Assembly (NCBI GenBank): GCA_018712905.1
Contig: DVGD01000147.1
Span: 1-33,812 of the forward strand
Reading direction: 5' to 3'
Length of the DNA stretch: 33,812 nt
From: Candidatus Avoscillospira stercoripullorum
GTDB lineage: Bacteria > Bacillota > Clostridia > Oscillospirales > Oscillospiraceae
Of the stretch, positions 14,213-22,478 are shown piece by piece. A program made the translations under genes and the position numbers. How positions within the stretch are numbered: position 1 is the stretch's first letter; each line of letters begins with the position of its first letter. The notes below the pieces were generated by a model. That model made no database searches, was not told where the DNA came from, and was given only the letters and a program-made list of their open reading frames with translations.

Positions 14213-15217
14213 ATGACGATTTATGACATTGCAGAAATCGCAGGTGTCAATGCCAGCACCGTCTCCCGGGTCATCAACGGTAAGCCAGGGTGTGGGAAGA
14301 AGAAGCGGGAGGAGATCCTCGCGCTGCTGAAACAGTATAATTTCATCCCCGACGCAACTGCCCGCAACCTGGTATCCCAGCGCAATCACACCGTCGGAAT
14401 CCTCACAGATGATCTGCATTCCACCCACATGAACGAAGCGATTGCCATTTTGCAGAATGAACTTTTGAGCGCCGGATATCACTGCTATCTGAGCTATGTG
14501 AACGATGGAACCAGTCCAGATGCCGTGGAGCGAGGCTTCCGGGATCTGGCCAGCCGCCGGGTGGAGGGGGTGCTGCTTTTGGGGCAGTGCTTCCACGATC
14601 ATCAAGCGCTGGAGCCGGAGATTATCAAGTATCTGCCGGATAAGCCGGTGGTGCTGGTCAATCAGACGCAGCCCTCCCAGCTGGAAAACATCTATGCCAT
14701 CGGCGCCAACGAGCCGCGCGGCATCCACCGGTGTGTGGAGCTGCTGGTCAGCCGGAAGCGAAATCATCTCATGCTTCTCATTGACCGGGGCCGTACCAGT
14801 ACCCTGCAGCTGAAGCAGGCCTTCGAAGAGGCGCTGACAAAATACGGCAGCGAGATTGCAGGATGCACCGTCGCCGATGTCCCTTATCGCGGCACGGAGG
14901 GAGAAGAGACTGCCCTTACCATCATGCAGCAGCACCCCGAAGTGAACGGGATTATGTGCACCCATGACCGCATTGCCATCAACGCCATTTACGCATTGCA
15001 GAGTTTGGGGCGGGAGGTGCCCGGGGACGTGTCCGTCATCGGCGAGGATAACTCGGAGCTTTGCAAGGTATGCCGCCCCAAGCTCACCTCGCTGGATACC
15101 ATGATCCGGCAAATCACCCTTTTGTCTGCGGAAACCATACTCTGCGCGATGGAAGGACGCCCCTGCTCGCACTATGTGTCCCTGGAAATGGAAATGCATC
15201 ACAGGGACAGCGTATAG
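14213..15217 (+). CDS. LacI/GalR-family transcriptional regulator
   Basis: A 334-residue protein with the LacI N-terminal HTH (TIYDIAEIAGVNASTVSRVINGKPG) and hinge region, followed by a sugar-binding-protein-like effector domain to the C-terminus. Such regulators usually repress catabolic operons until a sugar or related ligand binds. It is divergent from the FGGY kinase gene and is followed 15 bases later by the amidohydrolase gene. The nearest site with LacI-family character is the double TTGCGCAA palindrome at 16378-16403 before the long downstream operon. Control of that operon by this protein is inference. Confidence 0.93.
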   Translation: MTIYDIAEIAGVNASTVSRVINGKPGCGKKKREEILALLKQYNFIPDATARNLVSQRNHTVGILTDDLHSTHMNEAIAILQNELLSAGYHCYLSYVNDGTSPDAVERGFRDLASRRVEGVLLLGQCFHDHQALEPEIIKYLPDKPVVLVNQTQPSQLENIYAIGANEPRGIHRCVELLVSRKRNHLMLLIDRGRTSTLQLKQAFEEALTKYGSEIAGCTVADVPYRGTEGEETALTIMQQHPEVNGIMCTHDRIAINAIYALQSLGREVPGDVSVIGEDNSELCKVCRPKLTSLDTMIRQITLLSAETILCAMEGRPCSHYVSLEMEMHHRDSV

Positions 15218-15232
15218 GAAAGGAAACTCCAT

Positions 15233-16141
15233 ATGACGTTCATTGACGCCCATGTTCACATTTTCCCCGAGACGGCACTGGGGCGCGTAAATCCCCGTTT
15301 TGGCGGGGAATATGCCCCCTATGGCTTTCTAAAGCTCCCCGGCGGCGGCGGATACCATGTCATGCCCCCCTACATCCACGACACCCAATTCACGGCAGAC
15401 ACCCTGGTTCATATGATGGATGTCTATGGCGTGAAACAGGCCGTGATTCAGCAGTCCATCCTGAATGAGCAGAACGCTGTGGTGGCGGAAGCCGTGGCGC
15501 GGTATCCCCACCGGCTCTCCGGCTCTATGATCCTCGAACCGGGTTCAAACTGGCAAGCGGATCTCCTGCACTGGAAAAAAGCCGGCCTCAACAGCATCAA
15601 GTTTGAAATGCGCGCCTTTTCCATGGCCTGCCCCGGTGTGGGCTACGACCATCCCTGGATGCGCAGCATGCTGGAGCTTGCCCGGCAGGAAGACCTGACG
15701 GTGGTATTTGATCCGGCACCCACGGATTTCCCGGTGTATCGCCCCGAGGCGCTGTTTGACGCGCTGCGCGCCCTGCCCGGAATTCGGGTGGTCATCTGCC
15801 ATCTGGGGTATCCCAAACCCATGGACACAGCGCAGAGCCGGAGCAAGTGGCAGGAGATGGTGGAGCTTGCCAAGCTGCCCGGGGTTTGGCTGGACGTCAG
15901 CGCGCTGCCGGACTTGTTCGAGGAAGAGGGGTGGCCCTATCCCACCGCCGCCGCATACCTGCGCCAGGTCAAAGACTGGGTGGGTGCGGACAAACTCATC
16001 TGGGGCACTGATGTGCCTGGTACGCTGTGCAACGCCACCTATCCGCAGATGCAGCGCATGTTCTCCATCCCGGGGCTTTTCTCGCAAGAGGAGCAGCAGC
16101 TTCTCTTCTCGGAAAATGCCCGGGCTGCCTACTGTCTGTAA
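15233..16141 (+). CDS. Amidohydrolase family 2 protein (lactonase/decarboxylase-like)
   Basis: A 302-residue TIM-barrel metal-dependent hydrolase of the amidohydrolase_2 group. DAHVHIFPE gives the N-terminal HxH metal motif, VVICHLGYP a further His ligand and WGTDVPG the catalytic Asp. Characterised relatives hydrolyse sugar lactones or 2-pyrone-4,6-dicarboxylate, or decarboxylate acids. Here lactone or ester opening fits the presence of a sugar kinase and a LacI regulator, but this is inference. It is co-transcribed with the LacI-type gene, with AAAGGAA before the ATG, and the operon ends at the hairpin at 16184. Confidence 0.88.
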   Translation: MTFIDAHVHIFPETALGRVNPRFGGEYAPYGFLKLPGGGGYHVMPPYIHDTQFTADTLVHMMDVYGVKQAVIQQSILNEQNAVVAEAVARYPHRLSGSMILEPGSNWQADLLHWKKAGLNSIKFEMRAFSMACPGVGYDHPWMRSMLELARQEDLTVVFDPAPTDFPVYRPEALFDALRALPGIRVVICHLGYPKPMDTAQSRSKWQEMVELAKLPGVWLDVSALPDLFEEEGWPYPTAAAYLRQVKDWVGADKLIWGTDVPGTLCNATYPQMQRMFSIPGLFSQEEQQLLFSENARAAYCL

Positions 16142-16183
16142 GCGCGAGAATCCAACCTCTGCAAAATAATAGCCGCCTCTTTG

Positions 16184-16227
16184 CTCCCTGCCGCTACTGC
16201 TTTTGCAGATGCGGCAGGGAGTTCTTT
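16184..16227 (+). terminator. Terminator of the LacI/amidohydrolase operon
   Basis: A perfect 11-bp stem CTCCCTGCCGC (16184-16194) / GCGGCAGGGAG (16211-16221) encloses an inner CTGC-tttt-GCAG hairpin. A short T-rich tail (TTCTTTG) follows. Confidence 0.75.
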
Positions 16228-16338
16228 GTCCTCTGGAAGGTATTTCCTCTGCGCAAGAGGGAATTGGGCGATTTCGCACAAAACGAAACGTAGTTTTTGA
16301 ACAGTTGTGCCAAATGTCGAAACAAGGCAAAAAACCAC

Positions 16339-16367
16339 TTGAAAAACTGTGCAGAATGTGTTATTTT
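16339..16367 (+). promoter_or_regulatory. Candidate promoter of the long catabolic operon
   Basis: TTGAAA (16339-16344), 17-base spacer, TATTTT (16362-16367). It is the best sigma-A-like match in the gene-free 336-base region 16142-16477. A degenerate -10 is consistent with a regulated promoter. Confidence 0.5.
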
Positions 16368-16377
16368 TTGTCATGAA

Positions 16378-16403
16378 AAATTGCGCAACCGATTGCGCAA
16401 TTT
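16378..16403. promoter_or_regulatory. Double TTGCGCAA palindrome, candidate LacI-family operator
   Basis: A 26-base perfect palindrome made of two TTGCGCAA units (16381-16388, 16393-16400) separated by CCGA and flanked by AAA/TTT. Each unit is itself palindromic with a central CG, as in LacI-family operators. It begins about ten bases past the -10 box, where a bound repressor would block transcription. A 7/8 match, CTGCGCAA, lies upstream at 16249-16256. Confidence 0.65.
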
Positions 16404-16477
16404 CACCACCAGCGCCGGTGTCCATGGTTTCAACTGAAAGTCCGATACTCATTTTGCTTGTAAGGAGAACAAAAACT

Positions 16478-17446
16478 ATGTCCAGCAAGAAAACGCTTCA
16501 GCAGATTCTGGAGGAAAGCAACAAATGCTTCCTCGTCCCCTGTGTTTACGACTGTGCATCCAACCACGCCATGGAGATGTGCGGCTTCCCTGTAACGCTG
16601 CTGTCCGGCGGTGAAGTTTCCATCGCCATGAACGGCGTTATTGACTACGGCTTCACTGGCCTGACGGATCTGGAGTGGGTTGTCAGCCGTGTTGCTAGCA
16701 CCAGCTCTGTGCCGCTGATCTGCGACATCGAAGATGGCTTTGGTGGACCTCTTGCTGTTTACCGCGCTGCCAAGCGCCTGGCTGCCGCCGGTGCCGCCGC
16801 CGTCCAGTTGGAAGACTCAGCGGACATGGAAGAGTCTGTCAAGCTGCTGCCGAGAGCGCAGTATTTGGCGAAGGTTCGCGCAGCGCTCCAGGCGCTCAAA
16901 GGTACCAACTGCCTTCTGATTGCACGAAGCAACGCAGATCCCTTCGATCCCGCGCAGATGAAGGAAGGCTGCGAGCGCCTGCAGGAGGCCATTGAGATCG
17001 GCAAGGCACAGGGTCAGATGGTGCTGGCCATGATGGTCTTGATCGTGGACTATGAGCATGCCAAGGAAATGGCCAAGATTGTCACCGGCCCCAAGGTCTA
17101 CGCCGATGTGCGCGCCGACAACGGCGTTCCCGCTGTGACCATGGAGCAGCTCACCGAGCTGGGCTTTGTGATGTGCTCCACGCACTTCACGCTGAAGTCC
17201 GCCATGGAGGGCATGCTGGAGCACGGCAAGAAAAACTTCGAGAGCCAATCCGTTGCCTACACCTTCACCCATGCCAGCGGTACCGGCGATCCCGACTTCA
17301 GCGCCACGCCCATGTTTGCACCCCAGGATTATATGGCACTGGAAAGCTCCTTCACCGGTGCGGATAAGGAATACACCATCGTAGGCCACAAAGTTGAGGA
17401 TTATCCCGAAGGCTTCAAGCGCATCGACATCGAAGACCGCCTGTAA
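16478..17446 (+). CDS. Isocitrate lyase/PEP mutase superfamily protein, paralogue A
   Basis: A 322-residue TIM-barrel protein. It keeps the superfamily metal region in variant form (CDIEDGFGG) and LEDS where lyases have EDQ, followed by an AKVRAALQAL..IARSNA stretch matching AKVRAAxxAR..IARTDA. The loop that carries K(K/R)CGH in isocitrate and methylisocitrate lyases is shortened to DMEESVKLLPR, with no Cys. Canonical Cys-based C-C lyase chemistry is therefore not supported. Relatives without this motif include mutases, hydrolases and decarboxylases acting on 2-oxo or 2-hydroxy acids. The ATG at 16478 has TAAGGAG upstream. It is the first gene of the long operon and lies 15 bases before paralogue B. 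Confidence 0.85.
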   Translation: MSSKKTLQQILEESNKCFLVPCVYDCASNHAMEMCGFPVTLLSGGEVSIAMNGVIDYGFTGLTDLEWVVSRVASTSSVPLICDIEDGFGGPLAVYRAAKRLAAAGAAAVQLEDSADMEESVKLLPRAQYLAKVRAALQALKGTNCLLIARSNADPFDPAQMKEGCERLQEAIEIGKAQGQMVLAMMVLIVDYEHAKEMAKIVTGPKVYADVRADNGVPAVTMEQLTELGFVMCSTHFTLKSAMEGMLEHGKKNFESQSVAYTFTHASGTGDPDFSATPMFAPQDYMALESSFTGADKEYTIVGHKVEDYPEGFKRIDIEDRL

Positions 17447-17461
17447 TTGGGAGGCTCGCAT

Positions 17462-18454
17462 ATGTATTTCCCTGAAGAAACGCTTCGCGCATACATTGCC
17501 GACGGCAAGGTTCGCCTGGTTCCGGAGCTGGCCGATTGTGCCGGCGCCAAGGCCGCGGAAATGAATGGCTTTGAGGTCATTATGATTAGCAGCGGAGATC
17601 TGGCCTGCTCCCTGACGGGCATTCCCGATCTGCAGCTCCTATCCATCGATGATTTCTGCCAGGCGACCCAACGCATTACCAACATGACCCGGATGCCGCT
17701 GATTGTAGACGCCGACGACGGCTTCGGCTTCGGCCGCGGCCTCAATACCTTCTATGGCTGCAAAAGAATTATGCAGTCCGGCGCAGCCGGTGTGCTGGTC
17801 ACCGACACCAGCGAGCTGGCACGCCAGGGGCAGCTCTCCATTGAGGACGCCGTACTCCGGTTCAAGGCAGCCCGGGATGGTCTGGATGAAGACGGACGCC
17901 ACGGCTTCCTCATCGCGCGGATCGATACCAACCCGGAAGAGGACTTTGACGACTGTGTCGCCCGGATGAAGGCCTATATGGCCGCCGGTGCAGATATGAT
18001 TTGCGTATTGTGGATGCACAAGCTCAAGAGCAACAAGTTCGAGCTGCTCCAGCGGCTGAAAGAAGCCTGTGACTGCCCCATGTGGTACCCCGACCTCTGC
18101 GGCAGGAGCTACGATCCCAACGAGATCACCATGGATGAGCTGCGCAGGCTGGGCAACTGTCATCTGGTTGGCATCCACTTCTCCTGTCACGCAGCCATGA
18201 TGGCCATGCTGGATGTAGGCCGTCATGTTCTCCGGGAAGAAACCAATGATTACCTCGATACTTGCTTTGACAATATCGGTTACAAATGCTACACTACTAT
18301 GTCTATGTATGGTCTGGCGGACGGCTACTGGGTTGACCGTGAAGGACGGTATGTACGGCATCCGCAGGATTCCCTGGCCAAGCGGAACGCTGACTACTTC
18401 CTGCGCAGCACCGACGTACTCGATCCCGACGCACCAAAAGACAGCAAGCTGTAG
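17462..18454 (+). CDS. Isocitrate lyase/PEP mutase superfamily protein, paralogue B
   Basis: A 330-residue TIM-barrel protein of the same superfamily as its upstream neighbour but strongly diverged from it. It retains ISSGDLACSLTGIPD, matching the SG..S..G.PD start motif, and the acidic metal loop VDADDGFGFG. VLVTDTS replaces the usual IEDQ, and no KxCGH-type loop with a catalytic Cys is seen. The tandem arrangement with paralogue A suggests a two-subunit enzyme or two successive steps; neither is shown. The start at 17462 has GGGAGG at normal spacing. The gene is followed 33 bases later by the ABC binding-protein gene. Confidence 0.78.
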   Translation: MYFPEETLRAYIADGKVRLVPELADCAGAKAAEMNGFEVIMISSGDLACSLTGIPDLQLLSIDDFCQATQRITNMTRMPLIVDADDGFGFGRGLNTFYGCKRIMQSGAAGVLVTDTSELARQGQLSIEDAVLRFKAARDGLDEDGRHGFLIARIDTNPEEDFDDCVARMKAYMAAGADMICVLWMHKLKSNKFELLQRLKEACDCPMWYPDLCGRSYDPNEITMDELRRLGNCHLVGIHFSCHAAMMAMLDVGRHVLREETNDYLDTCFDNIGYKCYTTMSMYGLADGYWVDREGRYVRHPQDSLAKRNADYFLRSTDVLDPDAPKDSKL

Positions 18455-18487
18455 CATTTTAACAAAATACGAAAAGGAGAAAAAACA

Positions 18488-19840
18488 ATGAAGAAACTGG
18501 TTTGCTTACTGTTAGTAGTTGCCATGATCCTATCTCTGGCAGCCTGCGCTGGTGACAATAATGCCACCACAGACACCACCGACACCACCACTGACACCAC
18601 CGACACCACCACTGACACCACCAACACCACCACGGAACCTTCCGGGGATTCCGACGACACCGCTTCCTCCGGCGACACGATCAAGATCGGTGTGTGCGCC
18701 AACTACTCCAGCATTGCAATTTCCTTCTTCGCCCCCGGTCTTTATTACGCAATTAACGAGATCAACGCGGCCGGCGGCATCGACGGCAAGCAGGTCGAGT
18801 GGGTCTATCGCGATACCCAGGGCGACGCTTCCAACCTGACCCAGAAGCTCAACGAGCTCAAGGACGAAGGCGTTGTCGCCATTGTGGGTCCTGACTCCGA
18901 CGCCATGGCGCCCGCTGCTGCAAAGTGGGCAGAAGCCAACCAGATCGTTCTGGTTTCTCCCTCCACCATGTCCACCACCGTCGCCCTGGAGGCGCACAGT
19001 GATTACTTCTTCACTGCCGGCCTGAATGCTTGGGCCATCATCAACGCCATCAACAGCGACATCTCCGACAAGAACTACGAGAACTACGTTGTTATCGGCA
19101 CCGACGGCGGTTCCTCCGACGACTTCATCAAGCTCTCGGCACAGACCTTCGACGCCGAGCAGTCCAAGACCGTGCAGGTTACCACCGGCACCACCGACCT
19201 GAGCTCCGTTGTCATGTCCCTGATGGGCGACGATCCCGATTTCTCCATTTCCTCCATCTCCGCTACCACTTGGACTTCTTTCTTTGCCCAGGCTTCTCAG
19301 CTGGGTATGTACGACGAGATCATAAACTACGGCTGGGAATTCATCGACTCCCTGTACACCGGTATCGGTGAGGATTACCCCGCCGGTCACTTCCGCGGCG
19401 TTCTGGGCTGGCCCCACTGCATCCAGGATACCGAGGAGCAGCAGGCTATGACCGCCGCCTTCCTGCAGATTGCCGAGGACGAGTTCGACATGACTGCTTC
19501 TCCCGGCGCGCAGATGATGATGTGGTATATCGCCGGTCAGTCCATCATCGAGGCTCTGAAGATCGCCGGTGCGGATTGCACCACCGATGCCTTGATTGAT
19601 GCGCTGGAAAACATCGATTTTGCCACGCCTTGGGCCGACTCGATCTCCTACCGCGCCATGGATCACGCCCTGGTGATGCCCTACACCTTCGCCACTGCTG
19701 TGTGGGATGACCAGGAAGCCGGCACCGTCAAACTGGAAGACGTGATCGTCATGGATGCCAACGAACTCCTGCCCTCCTACGAGGACTACCAGAGCTACGC
19801 TGAGACCTACGGTCTGCCCTTCGACTGGGTGAAAGAGTAA
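18488..19840 (+). CDS. LivK-like ABC transporter substrate-binding lipoprotein
   Basis: A 450-residue extracellular solute-binding lipoprotein. The lipobox LAAC puts the lipidated Cys at residue 20. A low-complexity TDTTDTT linker (about 26-50) is encoded by a 21-bp tandem repeat. The mature domain begins IKIGVCANYSS and has the family pattern ALYYAINEINAAGGIDGKQVE-like sequence followed by DTQGDASNLTQKL. Liv/Amt-type receptors bind branched-chain amino acids, amides, short organic acids or aromatic acids. It captures the substrate for the permease and ATPase genes just downstream. A UUCG hairpin after its stop codon may raise its level relative to the permeases. Confidence 0.92.
   Translation: MKKLVCLLLVVAMILSLAACAGDNNATTDTTDTTTDTTDTTTDTTNTTTEPSGDSDDTASSGDTIKIGVCANYSSIAISFFAPGLYYAINEINAAGGIDGKQVEWVYRDTQGDASNLTQKLNELKDEGVVAIVGPDSDAMAPAAAKWAEANQIVLVSPSTMSTTVALEAHSDYFFTAGLNAWAIINAINSDISDKNYENYVVIGTDGGSSDDFIKLSAQTFDAEQSKTVQVTTGTTDLSSVVMSLMGDDPDFSISSISATTWTSFFAQASQLGMYDEIINYGWEFIDSLYTGIGEDYPAGHFRGVLGWPHCIQDTEEQQAMTAAFLQIAEDEFDMTASPGAQMMMWYIAGQSIIEALKIAGADCTTDALIDALENIDFATPWADSISYRAMDHALVMPYTFATAVWDDQEAGTVKLEDVIVMDANELLPSYEDYQSYAETYGLPFDWVKE
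18572..18634 (+). repeat. Three 21-bp tandem repeats in the lipoprotein linker
   Basis: Units at 18572-18592, 18593-18613 and 18614-18634. The first two are identical (GACACCACCGACACCACCACT) apart from line position, and the third differs at two bases. They encode the Thr/Asp linker of the binding protein and are prone to slippage in steps of seven codons. Confidence 0.85.
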
Positions 19841-19852
19841 ATCAATGAACAC

Positions 19853-19878
19853 GGTACGCCGCCTTCGGGCGGCGTACC
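19853..19878 (+). promoter_or_regulatory. Intercistronic C(UUCG)G hairpin
   Basis: GGTACGCCGCC-TTCG-GGCGGCGTACC is an 11-bp perfect stem with an extra-stable UUCG loop, placed between the binding-protein and permease genes with no T tract. It probably protects the 3' end of the upstream message or partly attenuates, giving more binding protein than permease. It ends five bases before the permease GGAGG. Confidence 0.75.
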
Positions 19879-19896
19879 ACCCCGGAGGTAAAACGC

Positions 19897-20763
19897 ATGA
19901 AAACCAGTTATCTTATTCAGGTTCTCATCATCGGAATCGCGAACGGCTTCCTGTACTACCTGATTGCCTGCGGTCTTTCACTGATTGTTTCCGGCATCGG
20001 TATTGTCAATGTGGCACAGGGTTGCTTCTTCATCCTCGGTATTTTCCTGTCTCTATCTCTGACGCCGAGCATCGGCCTGGGATGGTCGTGCTTACTTGTT
20101 CCCTGCATCATTGCTCTGTTCGCAATTCCCTTTGAGCGGCTGATCCGCCCGCTGCTCAGTAAACATGTTTTCTACGTCCTGTTGGCAACCTACGCACTGG
20201 CAATGATCATCGGCGATGTGACCTATTACTTCGTTGGTGGCAATCATGGCCTGACTGAGATCCCCGAAATTCTCAACGGCAGAGTCAATATTTTCGGGGG
20301 CAAAGTACCTGTCTATTATTTGTTCATCTGCGTTGTGGGTCTTCTGATCTACGCCGCCTACTGGCTGATGATGAACAGAACCAAACTTGGAAAAATCCTT
20401 CGTGCCAATATGACGGATCGTCAGATGGTCGAAGCTCTGGGATACAACGTCAATTTGCTGTTTATTGCGATGCTGATGCTGGCCTTTGCCATGAGCGCCC
20501 TGGGCGGCGTACTCAGCGGCTGCATCCAGTCCTATGACGCCAAGGGCAGCGTCACCGTGTTTACCAATGTCATGCCCATTATCTTTATCGGTGGTCTGCG
20601 GAATATGAAGGGCACACTTCCCTCCGCACTGCTCGTGGGTGTTGTGGGCGGCTTTGCAGCAGTTCTCACCCCGCAGTTTTACAACATGGTTCCGGCAGCT
20701 ATGATGGTGTTGGTCATGCTGGTGAAGCCAGAGGGTCTGTTCACCAGAAAGGAGAAAGCATGA
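19897..20763 (+). CDS. LivH-like ABC permease
   Basis: A 288-residue inner-membrane permease with about eight transmembrane segments. The N-terminal motif IANGFLYYLIACGLSLIVSGIGIVNVAQG corresponds to the LivH signature (GLxLxxG..VNxAxG). The C-terminal GGLRNMKGTLPSALLVGVVGG is the coupling region that contacts the ATPases. It forms the channel with the LivM-like protein, whose ATG overlaps this stop as ATGA. The ATG at 19897 is preceded by GGAGG. Confidence 0.92.
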   Translation: MKTSYLIQVLIIGIANGFLYYLIACGLSLIVSGIGIVNVAQGCFFILGIFLSLSLTPSIGLGWSCLLVPCIIALFAIPFERLIRPLLSKHVFYVLLATYALAMIIGDVTYYFVGGNHGLTEIPEILNGRVNIFGGKVPVYYLFICVVGLLIYAAYWLMMNRTKLGKILRANMTDRQMVEALGYNVNLLFIAMLMLAFAMSALGGVLSGCIQSYDAKGSVTVFTNVMPIIFIGGLRNMKGTLPSALLVGVVGGFAAVLTPQFYNMVPAAMMVLVMLVKPEGLFTRKEKA

Positions 20764-21728
20764 AAGCTCTGAAATCCAAAGCCGACCTCGTAACAGGTGT
20801 GGCGCTGATCGCGCTGCTGCTGGGGTTCTCCTTCTCCTCCAGCGTTTCCTTCAAGCATCTCATCATGAAAATTATCATCATGGGTCTGTTTGCTCTGAGC
20901 CTGAACATCCAGTCCGGCTGGGGCGGCCTGCGGCCTCTGGGGCACGGCCTCATGTTCGGCCTCGGCGCTTACACCTATGCCATTACCACCGTTCGGATGG
21001 ACATGAACCCCTACCTGGCAGTGCTGGTTACGGTGGTGTTCACGGTACTGGTTTCCATGTTCCTGGGCTATCTGCTGGTGCGCAAGAGTGATGATTTGGC
21101 ATTTTCCTTCCTCAGCATGGGCTTTTGCACCCTGACCTATACCATCATCCTCAAAACCAGCTACCTGGGCGTGGATGCCGGCATCAGCGGTGTGCCGCGT
21201 CTGCCCTTTGCAATCTCCGATGACGCCACCTATGTGCTGACCGTCGTCGTGGTCTGCATCGCTGTGCTGCTGATTTATCTTTTGTCCAAGTCCCAGTTCT
21301 CCTGGATTTTCCGTGCTGTCCGGGAAAACAAGGAAAAAGCCACCTGCATCGGTGTCAACATTGTGCGGGTGCAGCTGATGGGCTATGTCATCAGCGGTCT
21401 GTTCGCCTGCATTGCCGGCATGCTTTACACCATGAAGAACAACGGCGCGTATACTTATTCCTGCTCCGTGCAGCTTTCCATGGAAGCGCTGATTATGTGC
21501 CTGCTGGGCGGCATGAACAGCTTCTGGGGTCCGGCTCTGGGCGCCATGATCGTCACGCTGTTCAACACCCAGGTCACCAACACCACCATCTATGCGAACT
21601 TCTGGCTGGGCATTCTGACACTGTTCGTCGTGATGTTCATGCAGGGCGGTATTTTGGACGAAGGGCTGCGGGATCAGATCAAAGCCTTCCTCGTCAAGCG
21701 TCGCAGAAAGGGAACGGAAAAGTCATGA
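20760..21728 (+). CDS. LivM-like ABC permease
   Basis: A 322-residue second channel subunit, about nine transmembrane segments. The family motif appears as LNIQSGWGGLRPLGHGLMFGLGAYTYA, matching the LivM pattern GxxSLGHxxFxGxGAY. The segment near AVRENKEKATCIGVNIVRVQLMGYVISG is the conserved cytoplasmic coupling loop. It overlaps both neighbours by four bases (ATGA), so translation of the three genes is coupled. Confidence 0.92.
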   Translation: MKALKSKADLVTGVALIALLLGFSFSSSVSFKHLIMKIIIMGLFALSLNIQSGWGGLRPLGHGLMFGLGAYTYAITTVRMDMNPYLAVLVTVVFTVLVSMFLGYLLVRKSDDLAFSFLSMGFCTLTYTIILKTSYLGVDAGISGVPRLPFAISDDATYVLTVVVVCIAVLLIYLLSKSQFSWIFRAVRENKEKATCIGVNIVRVQLMGYVISGLFACIAGMLYTMKNNGAYTYSCSVQLSMEALIMCLLGGMNSFWGPALGAMIVTLFNTQVTNTTIYANFWLGILTLFVVMFMQGGILDEGLRDQIKAFLVKRRRKGTEKS

Positions 21729-22474
21729 GCGAACAAACGTATATTCTTAGAACCGAAAATCTCACGAAGAACTTCGGCAGCCTCAAGGCCGTGGATGATA
21801 TTTCCATTCAGGTTCCCTACGGTCAGATGCGGGCTGTCATCGGACCCAACGGCGCCGGCAAATCCACGCTGATGAATTTAATCATTCAGAAGACTCCCCT
21901 CTCCGCCGGCAAGGTATTTTTGATGGACAAAGAAATTACCGGCATCCCCACCCATACCATCTCCAATCTGGGTATGAGCAAGTGCTTCCAGATCACCCAG
22001 GTGTTCACATCGCTGACCGTGTTTGAAAACGTGCGCATGTCTCTGATCGTGGATCGGAAGAAGGCCTATAATGTGCTCCCGGTTGCCAGCAAATACCTGC
22101 GGGAAGAAGTCATGGAGATTCTCCGGCTGATCGGCATTGCGGATCTGGCAGACGAAGTGGTGAAAAACCTATCCTACGGCGACCAGCGCCGCCTGGAGAT
22201 TGCCATTACCCTGGCCAAGCGCCCCAAGCTGATGATCCTCGACGAGCCCGCTGCCGGCGTGGCGCGGAAGGAAAGCTATGTGCTCATGGATCTGGTGCGT
22301 GAACTGCGGGATAAGCTGAACATGACCATGCTGTTCATTGAGCACGATATGGACATTGTCTGGAACTATGCCGAGGAAATCACCGTGATGAACCTGGGGC
22401 AGTTTGTGGCCTCCGGTACGCCGGAGGAAATCCGGCATAACGATTTTGTGCAGAAAGCGTATCTGGGAGGATAA
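21725..22474 (+). CDS. LivG-like ABC transporter ATPase
   Basis: A 249-residue cytoplasmic ATPase. Walker A is GPNGAGKST, the signature motif is LSYGDQRRLEIA, Walker B is LMILDEPAAGV and the switch His is in FIEHDMD. The LivG-type TPLSAGKVF segment after Walker A and the APxxxIxxxGMxxCFQ-like line (ISNLGMSKCFQITQVF) support the subtype. It pairs with the LivF-like ATPase encoded next to it. Confidence 0.93.
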   Translation: MSEQTYILRTENLTKNFGSLKAVDDISIQVPYGQMRAVIGPNGAGKSTLMNLIIQKTPLSAGKVFLMDKEITGIPTHTISNLGMSKCFQITQVFTSLTVFENVRMSLIVDRKKAYNVLPVASKYLREEVMEILRLIGIADLADEVVKNLSYGDQRRLEIAITLAKRPKLMILDEPAAGVARKESYVLMDLVRELRDKLNMTMLFIEHDMDIVWNYAEEITVMNLGQFVASGTPEEIRHNDFVQKAYLGG

Positions 22475-22478
22475 TGGT

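Noticed and set aside
18552-18839. Thr/Pro-rich frame over the binding-protein linker
   Set aside because: It is produced by the 21-bp repeat read in another frame; the lipoprotein frame has the signal peptide and fold.
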